Source: Nitrosomonas sp. (GTDB lineage: Bacteria; Pseudomonadota; Gammaproteobacteria; Burkholderiales; Nitrosomonadaceae). Taken from it: DNA of 64,000 nucleotides. Positions within the stretch are counted from its first letter, which is position 1, and every line of letters begins with the position of its first letter. This document shows positions 37,318-47,164 of the stretch, piece by piece. The notes under the pieces are model-generated. The model saw nothing but the letters and a program-made list of their open reading frames with translations, ran no database searches and was not told the DNA's origin. The translations under genes were made by a program, and so were the position numbers. The DNA lies in NCBI GenBank assembly GCA_016721865.1, contig JADKHF010000011.1, positions 41,014 through 105,013 of the forward strand. Reading direction: 5' to 3'.

Positions 37318-37737
37318 TTATTGTCCAGGTGGCTGGGGAACAACTTGTAGCCACCCGTCCGGGCAATTTTTGACATACGGATAATAACCTTCAGGGTTCT
37401 GACAATAGTGCCAGTAATTAGTCTGTTGCCGGACCGGTCTGACTTGTTCTTGCTGGATATAGACAGATGGGGTTACCGGCACGACTACTGTAGGTGGGAA
37501 GCTATAATACGGTCTACTGTAAAATGGATCAGGGTAGCCATAAGAACGATATCGATAGAAACCCGGGCCATAGAAGCCAGAGCCATAAAAACCGGGAGAA
37601 TACCCGCCTACACTGATACCTAAATTGAAATGATTATGCCTGTGACCATGCCCGTGCCCTCCACGCGCCCAAACGGCATCATTCACTGTTAGCGCAAGCA
37701 CTATAACGATTAAATATATCCAATTCAGATTCTTCAT
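37318..37737 (-). CDS. Secreted His/Tyr/Pro-rich protein
   Basis: Start ATG 37737 is chosen because GAGG lies eight bases ahead (an in-frame GTG at 37746 would overlap that site). A signal peptide (NWIYLIVIVLALTVNDAVWA) precedes RGGHGHGHRHNHFNLGISVGG. A Tyr/Gly/Phe-rich repeat region GFYGSGFYGPGFYRYRSYGYPDPF follows, then VRQQTNYWHYCQNPEGYYPYVKNCPDGWLQVVPQPPG. The ending CxxxxGYYPYVxxCPxGW is common in small betaproteobacterial envelope proteins of unknown role. The HGHGHRH cluster may bind metal ions. Two cysteines in the C-terminal motif probably form a disulfide. Confidence 0.75.
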   Translation of the reverse strand: MKNLNWIYLIVIVLALTVNDAVWARGGHGHGHRHNHFNLGISVGGYSPGFYGSGFYGPGFYRYRSYGYPDPFYSRPYYSFPPTVVVPVTPSVYIQQEQVRPVRQQTNYWHYCQNPEGYYPYVKNCPDGWLQVVPQPPGQ

Positions 37738-37865
37738 GTCCTTCACCTCGCCGATTAATCTTTAACTCACACACTCTTAGGTTTTGCTGTTGATTATTCA
37801 GCCCGCTCCGCAATATTCTCAATTAACCTGATTTAACTTTTTCATTCGAATTGATTGTATTGTTT

Positions 37866-38013
37866 GGCTATGTCATCGTTAATTGTTGGTCACTGCAAAT
37901 AAACACAATTTATCATTTATAAACAAGCCATTAGCCAAAAAAAAAACAATAATTGATATTTTTTTCAAATTCATTGGGTTACATGACAACCACTAACTAA
38001 CGATGACATAGCC
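37866..38013. mobile_element. 148-base MITE with 16-base perfect ends and 8-base target duplication
   Basis: GGCTATGTCATCGTTA (37866-37881) is the exact reverse complement of 37998-38013; a few more bases match beyond. TATTGTTT stands immediately outside both ends (37858-37865 and 38014-38021), a perfect eight-base duplication. The interior is AT-rich with an A10 run and no reading frame. Eight-base duplications with GG-starting ends are found in the ISL3 and IS1595 families, so a transposase of that kind may have moved it; none is present in this window. Confidence 0.9.
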
Positions 38014-38163
38014 TATTGTTTTATGGATGAATGAAAGCTGAATAGTCGAAAGATGCAAGCAATGCAAAACAGATTAAAATACATCAAATGAATAGCGCCA
38101 TCCGTTCATTCCGGTCAAGGTGATTCACATTGTCCGGCGAACATGACACAAAGGAGGAAAATA

Positions 38164-39012
38164 GTGAAACTGCTGACATGGAATATTCAATGGGGATGCG
38201 GGTTGGACGGACGCGTTGATCTGCAACGCATTCTACAGACTATCCACCAACTGGGTGATTTTGATGTTATTTGTTTACAGGAAATTGCGGTCAATTTTTC
38301 CGGCTTACCAGGCAGCCAAGGTGAAGATCAGATTGCTGAGTTATCGGCTGGATTACCCGGTTACACCGCGATTTATGGTCCCGCGACGGATGTGCCGGAT
38401 TGCCACGGCGGCCGCAGCCTTTTTGGCAATGCCATTTTCTCCCGGCTACCCGTCGGTCAGATCTGGCGGCATCTTTTGCCGTGGCAAGCGGAATTAGCCA
38501 CACCCAGCATGCAGCGAGTATTAATAGAAGCCGTTGTGACAGCGGATTTTGGTCCGCTACGTGTAATGACCACGCATCTCGAATACTACTCCCAGCATCA
38601 GCGTGAAATCCAAATCGACGCCATCCGCCGCTTGCATCATGAAGCTTGCGCCATGTCGCAACGTAAATTTCTAAAAGAAGAACAAGGTGGAACCTTCGAA
38701 GTCTTTCCCCGGCCTGCACAGGCTTTGTTGTGCGGAGACATGAACTTCCCAGCCACAGCCCCTGAGAGATTGCAAATTCTCGCTCCCTTCAGCGATGACA
38801 TACCTAGCTTTCACGATGTCTGGCTGGTGCTACACCCTGATACAACGCATGCGCCGACAGTCGGCATTCACCCGGTAGATTTCGTCGACTGCTCCGAATG
38901 TTTCGATTTCGTTTTTATTACCGATGGCTTGGTAAACCATCTAAAATCACATGGTATTGATGCAGCAACGGAAGCTTCGGATCATCAACCGGTATGGGTT
39001 GAGTTTGGATAA
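38164..39012 (+). CDS. Endonuclease/exonuclease/phosphatase family hydrolase
   Basis: The start is GTG 38164, six bases after a perfect AAGGAGG (38151-38157); an in-frame ATG at 38143 contains that site and is unlikely. The 282-residue protein shows the EEP fold: LLTWNIQWG, FDVICLQEIAVN (metal Glu), RVMTTHLEYYS, LLCGDMNFP (catalytic D and N), and the C-terminal ASDHQPVWVEF (catalytic His). EEP enzymes cleave phosphodiesters in nucleic acids, lipids or inositol phosphates; the substrate here is unknown. It is a single intact gene without a signal peptide. Confidence 0.85.
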   Translation: MKLLTWNIQWGCGLDGRVDLQRILQTIHQLGDFDVICLQEIAVNFSGLPGSQGEDQIAELSAGLPGYTAIYGPATDVPDCHGGRSLFGNAIFSRLPVGQIWRHLLPWQAELATPSMQRVLIEAVVTADFGPLRVMTTHLEYYSQHQREIQIDAIRRLHHEACAMSQRKFLKEEQGGTFEVFPRPAQALLCGDMNFPATAPERLQILAPFSDDIPSFHDVWLVLHPDTTHAPTVGIHPVDFVDCSECFDFVFITDGLVNHLKSHGIDAATEASDHQPVWVEFG

Positions 39013-39240
39013 GAGAATTTTGATTGTTAAAACACTTGGCGATCAAGTCTTAAAGCAATGCCTCTAATGCTTACAAAGCTGACTTAGATAACAAAACACA
39101 CGCACAATCATTATTGTTAGTTAGAATGATTAATTTTATTAGCATAAGAGGGAAGAAACATGTTAAATTGCAATTAATGTATTATTTTGCATAAAACTTG
39201 CAAGAATAAAGATAAAATACAATATAAATGGCGCTAAAGT

Positions 39241-40521
39241 ATGTTAATTGAATTTAATGTAAGTAATTTTCTATCTATTCGTGAGCAGGCTTCACTTAGT
39301 ATGGTCGCAGCAAAAGGGCTTGAATTAGCGAATAACAACACTTTTCTTACAGGGATACCAGCAGTACCTAGCCTACTGAGGAGTGCAGCAATTTACGGGG
39401 CAAATGCGGCTGGAAAATCCAATTTTATAAAAGCATTACAAGTTATGAGGCAGCTGGTACTTCAATCATCCGCTAAAATTCAGGCAGATGAAAAATTACC
39501 TATAACCCCTTTTTTATTAGATGAAGGCAGTCCTTTAAAACCGTCTGAATTTGAAGTTACTTTTCTTAATCAAGGAATACGTTATCAATATGGATTCTCA
39601 GCAACACCCAAGCGTATTATTGAAGAATGGTTGTTAGCCTATCCATCCGGAAAAGCACAGCGCTGGATTGAAAGACGTTATGACGAACAAAGTCAGTCAT
39701 ATCGGTGGGGAAGCATGGGTAACTTAACGGGTAAAAAAGAACTCTGGAAGGCGACCACACGATCTAATGCTCTATTTCTTTCAACTGCCATGCAATTAAA
39801 TAATCAACAACTTTCTCCTGTATTCTCATGGTTCGACAACACGTTGCATGTTGCAGGATTTGGTCGATGGCATCCGGGATTTTCAATGAAAATCTGCGAA
39901 AAAGATAATACCAGAGAGCAAGTTATCGCTTTTCTGAAAGCAGCTGATGTCGATATTAATGATATTGAATTGGAAAAAGAAAAATTCGATCCACAAAATC
40001 TGCCTGATGATATACCAGAAGAAATAAAAAGACATTTAGAAAAACAATATAAAGACAAACCTATTACACAAGTCAAAACAGTTCATACCTTAGAAACAGG
40101 CCGAAAGATTTTATTTGATTTAGATGACGAATCTGACGGCACTCAGAAAATATTTGCCTTAGCTGGGCCTTGGTTAGATACTCTAGAGAATGGTTATATT
40201 CTTGTTATAGATGAATTACATGACAATCTTCATCCTTTAATGGTCAAATTTTTAGTTGGCTTATTTCATAACCCGGAAACAAATCCTAAAAATGCGCAAT
40301 TGATCTTCACTACACACGATACTTCGATCCTAAATCAAAAAGTATTTCGCCGTGATCAAATTTGGTTTTGCGAGAAAGACTCCCAACAAGTTACAACCCT
40401 TTACCCATTAACTGATTTTAGTCCTCGAAAAGGCGTGGAAAACCTTGAGCACGGATACCTTTCCGGCCGTTACGGTGCATTACCGTACCTGGCAAGTATT
40501 AAAACAGCCATGGCGGATTAA
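39241..40521 (+). CDS. RloA/AbiL-type AAA ATPase
   Basis: The 426-residue protein has an N-terminal SMC-like start (LIEFNVSNFLSIREQASLSM), Walker A YGANAAGKSNFIKAL near residue 57, an ABC-like signature region in GTQKIFALAGPWLDTLENG, Walker B YILVIDELHDNLHP, and the switch histidine in IFTTHDTSILNQ. This is the COG1106/RloA family, always paired with an RloB-like protein, and related to the AbiL abortive-infection pair. The partner gene follows at once. It is intact, but with a broken partner any phage-defence role would be lost. Its base composition is clearly AT-richer than its neighbours, consistent with horizontal gain. Confidence 0.82.
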   Translation: MLIEFNVSNFLSIREQASLSMVAAKGLELANNNTFLTGIPAVPSLLRSAAIYGANAAGKSNFIKALQVMRQLVLQSSAKIQADEKLPITPFLLDEGSPLKPSEFEVTFLNQGIRYQYGFSATPKRIIEEWLLAYPSGKAQRWIERRYDEQSQSYRWGSMGNLTGKKELWKATTRSNALFLSTAMQLNNQQLSPVFSWFDNTLHVAGFGRWHPGFSMKICEKDNTREQVIAFLKAADVDINDIELEKEKFDPQNLPDDIPEEIKRHLEKQYKDKPITQVKTVHTLETGRKILFDLDDESDGTQKIFALAGPWLDTLENGYILVIDELHDNLHPLMVKFLVGLFHNPETNPKNAQLIFTTHDTSILNQKVFRRDQIWFCEKDSQQVTTLYPLTDFSPRKGVENLEHGYLSGRYGALPYLASIKTAMAD

Positions 40522-41197
40522 ATGGGTAATGAAAATTTTTTTTATAAGCGTAAAGCAAAAAACGAAAAGGACTTAGCTAGGAAAAGAGCAAAGCGATCAA
40601 GCTATGAGAAAATATTGATTGTCTGCGAAGGTCAAAAAACTGAACCAAACTATTTCAATGAGTTGAAAGATTTCTACCAACTCAATACAGCAAATGTTGT
40701 GGTAGATGGCAATTGAGGATCGGATCCATGGAGCGTTTATCAGCACGCTCAAAATGTGCTCGCAAGGCAAAAAAGACAATGATCCTTACGATAAAATTTA
40801 TTGCGTGTTTGATAAGGATAAACATACGACATATCAAAAAACACTTAATGCTATTACTAGTAAAAAGTCTTTTACCGCTATTAACTCAGTGCCTTGTTTT
40901 GAATACTGGTTATTACTACACTTCACTTATACGGCTAAGCCTTTTAATGCAATTGGAAATAAAAGTTCTGGTGACGGAACAATCGATAAGCTAAAAGAAT
41001 ACTTACCAGAGTATCAAAAGGGGAATCTAGGAATATTTAGAAAGTTAGTGTTAAAGCTGGAGTCAGCTAAAACCAATGCTCAAAGAGCAATTGATGAGTC
41101 TATTGCCAATCAAACTGATAATCCTTCTACTATTATTCATAAACTGGTAAGTTGTTTACAAAATTTAAAAAATCCACAAACAAACCAATGTGAATAA
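40522..41197 (+). pseudogene. RloB-like protein (TOPRIM-type nuclease partner), stop plus frameshift
   Basis: The gene begins one base after the RloA stop codon. The N-terminus reads FYKRKAKNEKDLARKRAKRSSYEKILIVCEGQKTEPNYFNEL, typical of RloB, with the acidic EG motif. A TGA at 40714-40716 interrupts DGN / GSDPWSVYQHAQNVLARQK. A further frameshift at the A6 run 40769-40774 (one A too many) leads into DNDPYDKIYCVFDKDKH, the DxD motif, then INSVPCFEYWLLLHF and the C-terminus. The E and DxD pattern resembles TOPRIM nucleases. Restored length is about 224 residues. Confidence 0.8.
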
Positions 41198-41203
41198 ACA
41201 AAC

Positions 41204-42139
41204 TTAGAAGAGATGAGCACCAAAACTCTCAAAATAGTATTGATCAATTTCATCACGAGAAAACCGATGATTCTGCCCGCCCTTCTGGGCAATTTTTAAG
41301 GAACCCATCAGTGAGCCGAGTTGCCCGGTTGTTTGCCAATCCAAATTATTGACAATGCCGTACAACAGACCGGCACGATACGCATCGCCGCAGCCGGTTG
41401 GGTCAACAATATCTTTGGGTTTGACACAGGGAATCTCAATTTTTTTGCCATCGGCGTAGATGATGGAGCCTTGTGCGCCTAGTGTGATGATCAACGCCTT
41501 GGATTGGTTCGCCAGCGATTCAAGACTGCGTCCTGTGCGGTCTTGCAGCATCTGGCCTTCATAGTCATTGACGGCGATATAATCCGCTTTATCGATGAAA
41601 TCCAGCAGTTCCTCCCCGTTATACATTGGCAACCCCTGGCCCGGATCAAAAACAAACGGGATGCCAGCTTCATGGAATTCACGGGCATGTTGCATCATGC
41701 CATCACGCCCATCCGGCGCAATGATCCCTAAACGAATATCGCTGGTATCTTTCACGGAATTGAGATGCGAGAAATTCATTGCGCCTGGGTGAAACGCAGT
41801 AATCTGATTATCATCCAGATCAGTGGTTATGAATGCTTGCGCGGTAAAGGTTTCAGGGATCTGCTGCACATGCTGTTGAGTCAGGTTTAATTGTTCAAAC
41901 CGTGCAGCATAAGGCGCATAATCATCGCCAACGGTAGCCATCATGACCGGTTCGCCGCCCAGCAATTTTAAATTGTAAGCAATATTACCAGCGCACCCGC
42001 CAAATTCACGGCGCATCTCTGGAACCAGGAATGCGACATTCAATACATGAATTTTTTCCGGCAGAATGTGATTCTTAAAATGATCAGGAAAGACCATAAT
42101 ATTATCGTAAGCGATGGAGCCACAAATCAGTGTGCGCAT
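41204..42139 (-). CDS. PfkB-family carbohydrate kinase (adenosine kinase type)
   Basis: Start ATG 42139 (MRTLICGSIAYDNIMVFPDHF) fits the family; the frame upstream to 42181 is not conserved in type. The 311-residue protein has FGGCAGNIAYNLKLLGG near the N-terminus and the PfkB signature VDPTGCGDAYRAGLLYG, with the catalytic aspartate and anion hole, near the C-terminus. Such proteins in this lineage are annotated as adenosine kinase or sugar kinase; the acceptor cannot be decided from sequence. It lies 129 bases after gcvPB on the same strand and may share the operon. Confidence 0.85.
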   Translation of the reverse strand: MRTLICGSIAYDNIMVFPDHFKNHILPEKIHVLNVAFLVPEMRREFGGCAGNIAYNLKLLGGEPVMMATVGDDYAPYAARFEQLNLTQQHVQQIPETFTAQAFITTDLDDNQITAFHPGAMNFSHLNSVKDTSDIRLGIIAPDGRDGMMQHAREFHEAGIPFVFDPGQGLPMYNGEELLDFIDKADYIAVNDYEGQMLQDRTGRSLESLANQSKALIITLGAQGSIIYADGKKIEIPCVKPKDIVDPTGCGDAYRAGLLYGIVNNLDWQTTGQLGSLMGSLKIAQKGGQNHRFSRDEIDQYYFESFGAHLF

Positions 42140-42267
42140 GGTTTTGGTTTTGATATTGACAGTTAGCGATAGGGGTAGCAACGGCAGGTTTATCAGACTT
42201 CCTAAAACTCGATTATCTGTGACTTACCCTGCCGTGATGTAAAATGTAATATGATTATTTTGCTTGA

Positions 42268-43719
42268 TCAGGCGCTTGGCTTCCAGACCAGATCCAGTTC
42301 ACGCGCGGCCTTGACATCATCCAGTTTACGTACCGGCATGGTGTGCGGCGCTCCTTTCACCAAATCAGGCTGCAGCTCGATTTCCTGCAGGATTTCTTTC
42401 ATGGATTTGACGAACGCATCCAGTGTTTCCTTGGATTCTGTTTCAGCCGGTTCAATCAATAAGCATTCTGGCACCAGCATCGGGAAATACGTAGTAGGTG
42501 CATGATAACCTTTATCGAGCAAGCGCTTAGCCAGATTCATCGCAGTGACACCGGTTTTATCTTTAATATCTTTCAGAGTGACAATAAATTCATGGCTGGC
42601 ACGACGTGTCGGATAGGCTATTTCAAAACCCGCTTTACTCAACTCTGCCATCAAATAATTGGCATTCAGTGTAGCAAATTCAGAAATGCGATGCATACCA
42701 TGCATTCCCAGCAAACGAATATAGATATAAGCGCGCAGCAAAACACCGGCATTACCCATGTGAGCCGATAACCGGCCAATTGATTGGGGTTTTTCTTTTT
42801 CGGTAACCCAGCGATAGGTATCCCCGTCCTTGGCCACAATCGGAATCGGCATAAACGGCAGCAAACGTTCGGCAACACCCACCGGTGCAGAGCCTGGTCC
42901 GCCGCCACCGTGCGGTGTAGAGAATGTCTTGTGCAGGTTAATATGAATCACGTCAAAACCCATATCACCTGGCTTAACTTTTCCCAGCACTGCATTAAGA
43001 TTGGCCCCGTCGTAATACAGCAACCCGCCGGCCTGATGCACAACGCGGCTCATTTCCGCAACATTCTTCTCAAATACGCCCAGTGTGGATGGATTGGTTA
43101 ACATCAATCCGGCAGTTTGCGGTCCGACAGCAGCTTTTAATGCAGCCAGATCGACATTACCTTCTTTGTCGGTGGCAATTTCCACGACCTTGAAACCGCA
43201 CATCACAGCGGTAGCCGGGTTAGTACCATGCGCCGCATCCGGTACAATAATTTCAGTACGTGCAAAATCACCGCGCGATTCATGGTAGGCACGAATCATC
43301 ATGACACCAATCAACTCACCTTGTGCACCTGCCATTGGCGTCAGACTGACACCTGCCATGCCCGTGACCGCTTTTAATGTTTCCTGTAATTCAAACATAC
43401 AGGCAAGAAAGCCCTGCCCTGTGTCTTCCGGTGCAAGCGGGTGACGGGAGAGAAATTGCGGCAGCATAGCCAAAGAGTTACAGGCGCGCGGATTGTATTT
43501 CATCGTGCATGAGCCCAGCGGGTAGAACTCGGTATCATCCGAAACACTCTTTTGTTATAGACGAGTGTAATCGCCCCCCGTCTCCATCTCACACACTTCC
43601 GGCAAAATAACTGGTGATTTACGCAGCAAATCTAGTGTGATCTTAGCCGTGCTTGCGACTGTTGCCGGTGACTGAGAATAATTACGGCGCCCTGGGCGCG
43701 AGTGTTCAAATATCAGCAT
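42268..43719 (-). pseudogene. gcvPB: Glycine dehydrogenase (decarboxylating) subunit 2, internal TAA
   Basis: ATG 43719 starts MLIFEHSRPGRRNYSQSP, the normal P2 beginning. The frame is open except for an in-frame TAA at 43555-43557 in the segment TRL-stop-QKSVSDDTEFYPLGSCTMKYNPRACN, best explained by TCA to TAA. After it come LSRHPLAPEDTGQGFLACMFELQETLK, MVPAHGTNPATA-type residues DAAHGTNPATAVMCGF, and the pyridoxal-phosphate lysine in INLHKTFSTPHGGGGPGSAPVG. Restored length 483 residues is usual. Subunit 2 carries the cofactor of the P protein. A start at the ATG 43503 would lack the first 72 residues. Confidence 0.88.
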
Positions 43720-43741
43720 TTTTTATGGGTAAAACGTAAAT

Positions 43742-44236
43742 TTATTTTAAGGCAGCTAAGGCTGCTTCGTAATTCGGTTCATCAGCAATTTCTGGAACCA
43801 GTTCGGCATGGATGATGGTATCGGATTCATCCAGAACGATTACCGCGCGCGCTGTGATGCCAGCAAATGGACTATCAGCTATAAAAACCCCATAATCCTT
43901 CATGAAGTGAGCGCCACGCATAGTTGATAGTGTAATTACCTTATCTAGTCCTTCAGCATCGCAGAAGCGACTCATGGCAAAAGGCAAATCAGCAGCAATG
44001 ATCAACACTACGGTATTATCCATATTGCTGGCTTGCTGGTTGAATTTTCGTGTCGAAATCGCACATACTGGCGTATCCAGGCTAGGAACGATGTTCAGCA
44101 CTTTCCTTTTGCCGGCATAATTGGCCAAAGTAACATCAGCCAAATTCCTGTCCACTAGAGAGAATGCTGGCGCTTTCTGTCCGACTTTGGGAAAAGTACC
44201 TTCAATTTTGATGGGTTTTTCTTTAAGAGTAACCAT
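43742..44236 (-). CDS. tpx: Thiol peroxidase (Tpx)
   Basis: The 164-residue atypical 2-Cys peroxiredoxin has the peroxidatic Cys58 in SLDTPVCAIST and the resolving Cys92 in AMSRFCDAEG, with the conserved GQKAPAFSLVDRNLADVTL start. It reduces hydrogen and organic peroxides with electrons from thioredoxin. It lies between gcvPA (37 bases) and gcvPB (22 bases) on the same strand, so it should be transcribed from the glycine-riboswitch-controlled operon. It is intact although both flanking genes are broken. Confidence 0.93.
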   Translation of the reverse strand: MVTLKEKPIKIEGTFPKVGQKAPAFSLVDRNLADVTLANYAGKRKVLNIVPSLDTPVCAISTRKFNQQASNMDNTVVLIIAADLPFAMSRFCDAEGLDKVITLSTMRGAHFMKDYGVFIADSPFAGITARAVIVLDESDTIIHAELVPEIADEPNYEAALAALK

Positions 44237-44273
44237 AGTTTTTCCTTTATGATGAATTTAAAAAATAATGTTA

Positions 44274-45526
44274 TTAACCAAGAGCGTGCTTTAAGGCTTC
44301 AGCATAATTTTGTAAATCATTCGTTGTCTTAGTTTCTGTCGCACAAACCAGCAATGCATTGCCTAATTCAGGATAGTGTCCGTGTAAATCAAGCCCCCCG
44401 AGTATGCCTTTTTGTTTTAACTTGGATAATACTTCTGCAACTGGCGCAGATAAAGTCAGTGCAGCTTCGTGGAATACCGGGCCGCTGAATGCTCTTTTCA
44501 CACCATTGATTTTTTCCAATTGTTCGAGCAGTTCCAGTGTATTGGCATGCGATTGTGCAGCGACGCGGCGCAAACCTTCTGGTCCCAGTAACGACATAAA
44601 AATGGTAGCAGCAGTAACCATCAATCCTTGATTGGTACAGATGTTGGAGGTGGCTTTGGAGCGACGGATATGTTGTTCACGCGCTTGCAAGGTCAGTACA
44701 AAGCCTGGTTTGTTATCCAGATCCGTGGTACGGCCAATAATACGTCCAGGCATCTGGCGTACCAGATCGTTCTTGCACGCCATAAAGCCAAAATATGGAC
44801 CGCCACTGGAAAGCGGGATACCCAGTGGTTGACCTTCACCCACGGCAATATCAGCACCTTTGCTTCCCCACTCGCCTGGCGGTGTCAGTAATGCCAGCGC
44901 TGTCGGATTCACGACACCAATGGCAAAGGCATTTTTACTGTGCGCCCAGTCGGTCAGTGCGTCCACTTGTTCCAGCACACCGAAGAAATTAGGCTGCGGG
45001 ATCACCAGTGCTGCAAACTCTTCGTTGGTAAAATCAGACAACGATCCCGGCTCTACTTGCCCGGATTGTGTATTAAATGGCAGTTCGACCACTTCAATTT
45101 TTTGATTGCTGACAATCGCGCGAACGACCTGACGATAAACGGGGTGTACCGTTTTCGGAATCAGAATACGCCGTGACGATTTATGTGAGCGAACAGCCAT
45201 CAGAGCAGCTTCAGCCAGAGCGGATGCACCGTCATACATACTGGCATTGGACACATCCATACCCGTTAATGAAGCCATCATCGTCTGGTATTCATACAAT
45301 AATTGTAAGGTACCTTGACTGGCTTCAGCCTGATACGGTGTATAGGAAGAGTAAAACTCTCCGCGCGTTGTAATTTGCCAGACAGCAGCAGGTATGTGAT
45401 GTTCGTAGGCACCAGCTCCAAGACTAATTCTTTAGGAATTTCATCAAACAGTTCTTCAATTGTTTTTGCACCAATGCTGGCTAGCATCTCGGCGATATCT
45501 TCTTCGGTATGTGGAATAAACGGCAT
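44274..45526 (-). pseudogene. gcvPA: Glycine dehydrogenase (decarboxylating) subunit 1, internal deletion and frameshift
   Basis: The start MPFIPHTEEDIAEMLASIGAKTIEELFDEIPKEL is typical of P1. After it the frame shifts (about 45424) and the other frame continues with SLGAGAYEHHIPAAVWQITTRGEFYSSYTPYQAEASQGTLQLLYEYQ to the normal end. In relatives about 35 residues separate these two parts, so roughly 100 bases are missing, a number not divisible by three. This is a real deletion rather than a homopolymer slip. The rest (DVSNASMYDGASALAEA, SNICTNQGLMVTAATIFMSLLG) is undamaged. The P protein decarboxylates glycine; this half cannot be made. Confidence 0.87.
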
Positions 45527-45600
45527 GATTTATTTAAGAAACTTAAAGTAATAAAGTATTAAAGTAGGCAAATGAATCAAATCTCAATACAGATATGATC

Positions 45601-45990
45601 TTAGTGGTTCTCGTTTTCAACCAGTTCGGTATAGGTTGCAGCATTCAGCAATCCATCCAGTTCAGCCGCATTACTCGGTTTCAACTTAAACAACCAGGCT
45701 GAAAAGGCATCTTCGTTAATTTTTCCAGGTTCATCTACCAGCGGAGAATTAACGGCTATCACTTCCCCGGAAATCGGTGAATACACATCGGCAGCGGCCT
45801 TAACGGATTCAGCGACAGCACATTCTTCTTTTTGTCTAAGTTTACGTCCAACTTCTGGCAACTCGACAAATACCATATCGCCGAGTAATTCCTGCGCGTG
45901 ATGGGTAATCCCAACAGTTACCGTGCCATCAGCCTCAGGCTTTACCCATTCATGGGATTTGCTATATTTTAAGTTTGTTGGAACACTCAT
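45601..45990 (-). CDS. gcvH: Glycine cleavage system H protein
   Basis: The 129-residue protein has the lipoylation site Lys64 in AVAESVKAAADVYSP, with the usual start TNLKYSKSHEWV and the C-terminal WLFKLKPSNAAELDGLLNAATY. It carries the aminomethyl arm between P and T proteins. It is intact and of normal length. It lies between gcvT and gcvPA in the operon. H protein can also serve in lipoate transfer, which could explain its retention without a P protein. Confidence 0.95.
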   Translation of the reverse strand: MSVPTNLKYSKSHEWVKPEADGTVTVGITHHAQELLGDMVFVELPEVGRKLRQKEECAVAESVKAAADVYSPISGEVIAVNSPLVDEPGKINEDAFSAWLFKLKPSNAAELDGLLNAATYTELVENENH

Positions 45991-46033
45991 TTTTTCACTC
46001 CGGATTAAAATAATATTTTGTTACAGTTTGGAA

Positions 46034-47125
46034 TTAAACCAATACTTTTCCGTTACGCACGAATGGGTATTTTACCACCTTGGCGCGCAGTTTCTTATCC
46101 CGTACCACCACGCTGACTTCATCATCAACGGATATCTGCACCGGTAAACGCGCCAAAGCAATCGATTGATTCATCGTCGGTGAGAATCCGCCACTGGTAA
46201 TCTCGCCCTGATATTCAACGCCATCGCGTTGACTGACCACTTGCTGGTGGCTGCGCAGCACACCGCGATCGAGCAAAACCAAGCCAACTAGCTGTTGTGT
46301 CACAGCGGCATCTAACAGTGCCTGTTTGCCGATGAAGTCCCGTTCACTTTTTAGCTCAACCGTCCAAGCCAAGCCTGATTCCAACGGATTCTTGGTTTCA
46401 TCCATATCCTGACCGTACAAATTCATCCCGGCTTCCAAGCGCAACGTGTCGCGGGCGCCTAATCCGGCCGGGGCAACACCGGCAGCGTGCAGCGCATTCC
46501 AAAACACTGGCGCATCGACAGCAGGCAGGATAATTTCAAAACCATCCTCACCGGTATAGCCCGTACGCGCAATAAAATACTGACCTACTTCAGTGGATTG
46601 AAATAGCTTGAGCTCTTCCGTGGCTGCCCGAGAGCCTGGAATGACCTGCCAGACTTTGGCACGCGCATTAGGGCCTTGCACCGCGACCATGGCCAGATCA
46701 CGCCGCGGCGCAATCTCCAAATTGGGTGCATGTTCATCGCGCTGTTTGAGCATCCAGGCAACATCTTTGTCGGCTGTACCGGCGTTCACGACGATACGGA
46801 ACCAGGTTTCAGACAGAAAATAAATGATCAGATCATCAATGATGCCGCCCTGCGGGGTCAGCATACATGAATACAGCGCCTTGCCGGGAAGAGTAAGTTT
46901 ATCGACGTTGTTAGCGACCAATTGGCGTAAAAAACCGCGCACATTGTCACCTTTGATATCAACCGGAAGCATGTGAGAGACATCAAACATGCCAGCATCC
47001 TGGCGTACTTTATGGTGTTCGTCTAACTGTGAGCCGTAATGCAGTGGCATATCCCAGCCACCAAAATCCACCATTTTAGCATTCATATCCCGGTGGGTTT
47101 GATTAAGGGGTGTCATTTTCAGCAC
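46034..47125 (-). CDS. gcvT: Glycine cleavage system T protein (aminomethyltransferase)
   Basis: The 363-residue protein begins at GTG 47125, six bases after GGGAGAA. Family motifs include MVDFGGWDMPLHYGSQLDEHHKVRQDAGMFDVSHM, ARTGYTGEDGFEI and DTLRLEAGMNLYGQDMDETKNPLESGLAWTV. It transfers the methylene group from H protein to tetrahydrofolate. It is the first gene of the gcv operon, directly behind a glycine riboswitch, and is undamaged. Confidence 0.95.
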   Translation of the reverse strand: MLKMTPLNQTHRDMNAKMVDFGGWDMPLHYGSQLDEHHKVRQDAGMFDVSHMLPVDIKGDNVRGFLRQLVANNVDKLTLPGKALYSCMLTPQGGIIDDLIIYFLSETWFRIVVNAGTADKDVAWMLKQRDEHAPNLEIAPRRDLAMVAVQGPNARAKVWQVIPGSRAATEELKLFQSTEVGQYFIARTGYTGEDGFEIILPAVDAPVFWNALHAAGVAPAGLGARDTLRLEAGMNLYGQDMDETKNPLESGLAWTVELKSERDFIGKQALLDAAVTQQLVGLVLLDRGVLRSHQQVVSQRDGVEYQGEITSGGFSPTMNQSIALARLPVQISVDDEVSVVVRDKKLRAKVVKYPFVRNGKVLV

Positions 47126-47164
47126 GGATTATTCTCCCGAAAATAAAAAAAAGCCATTCATTTC

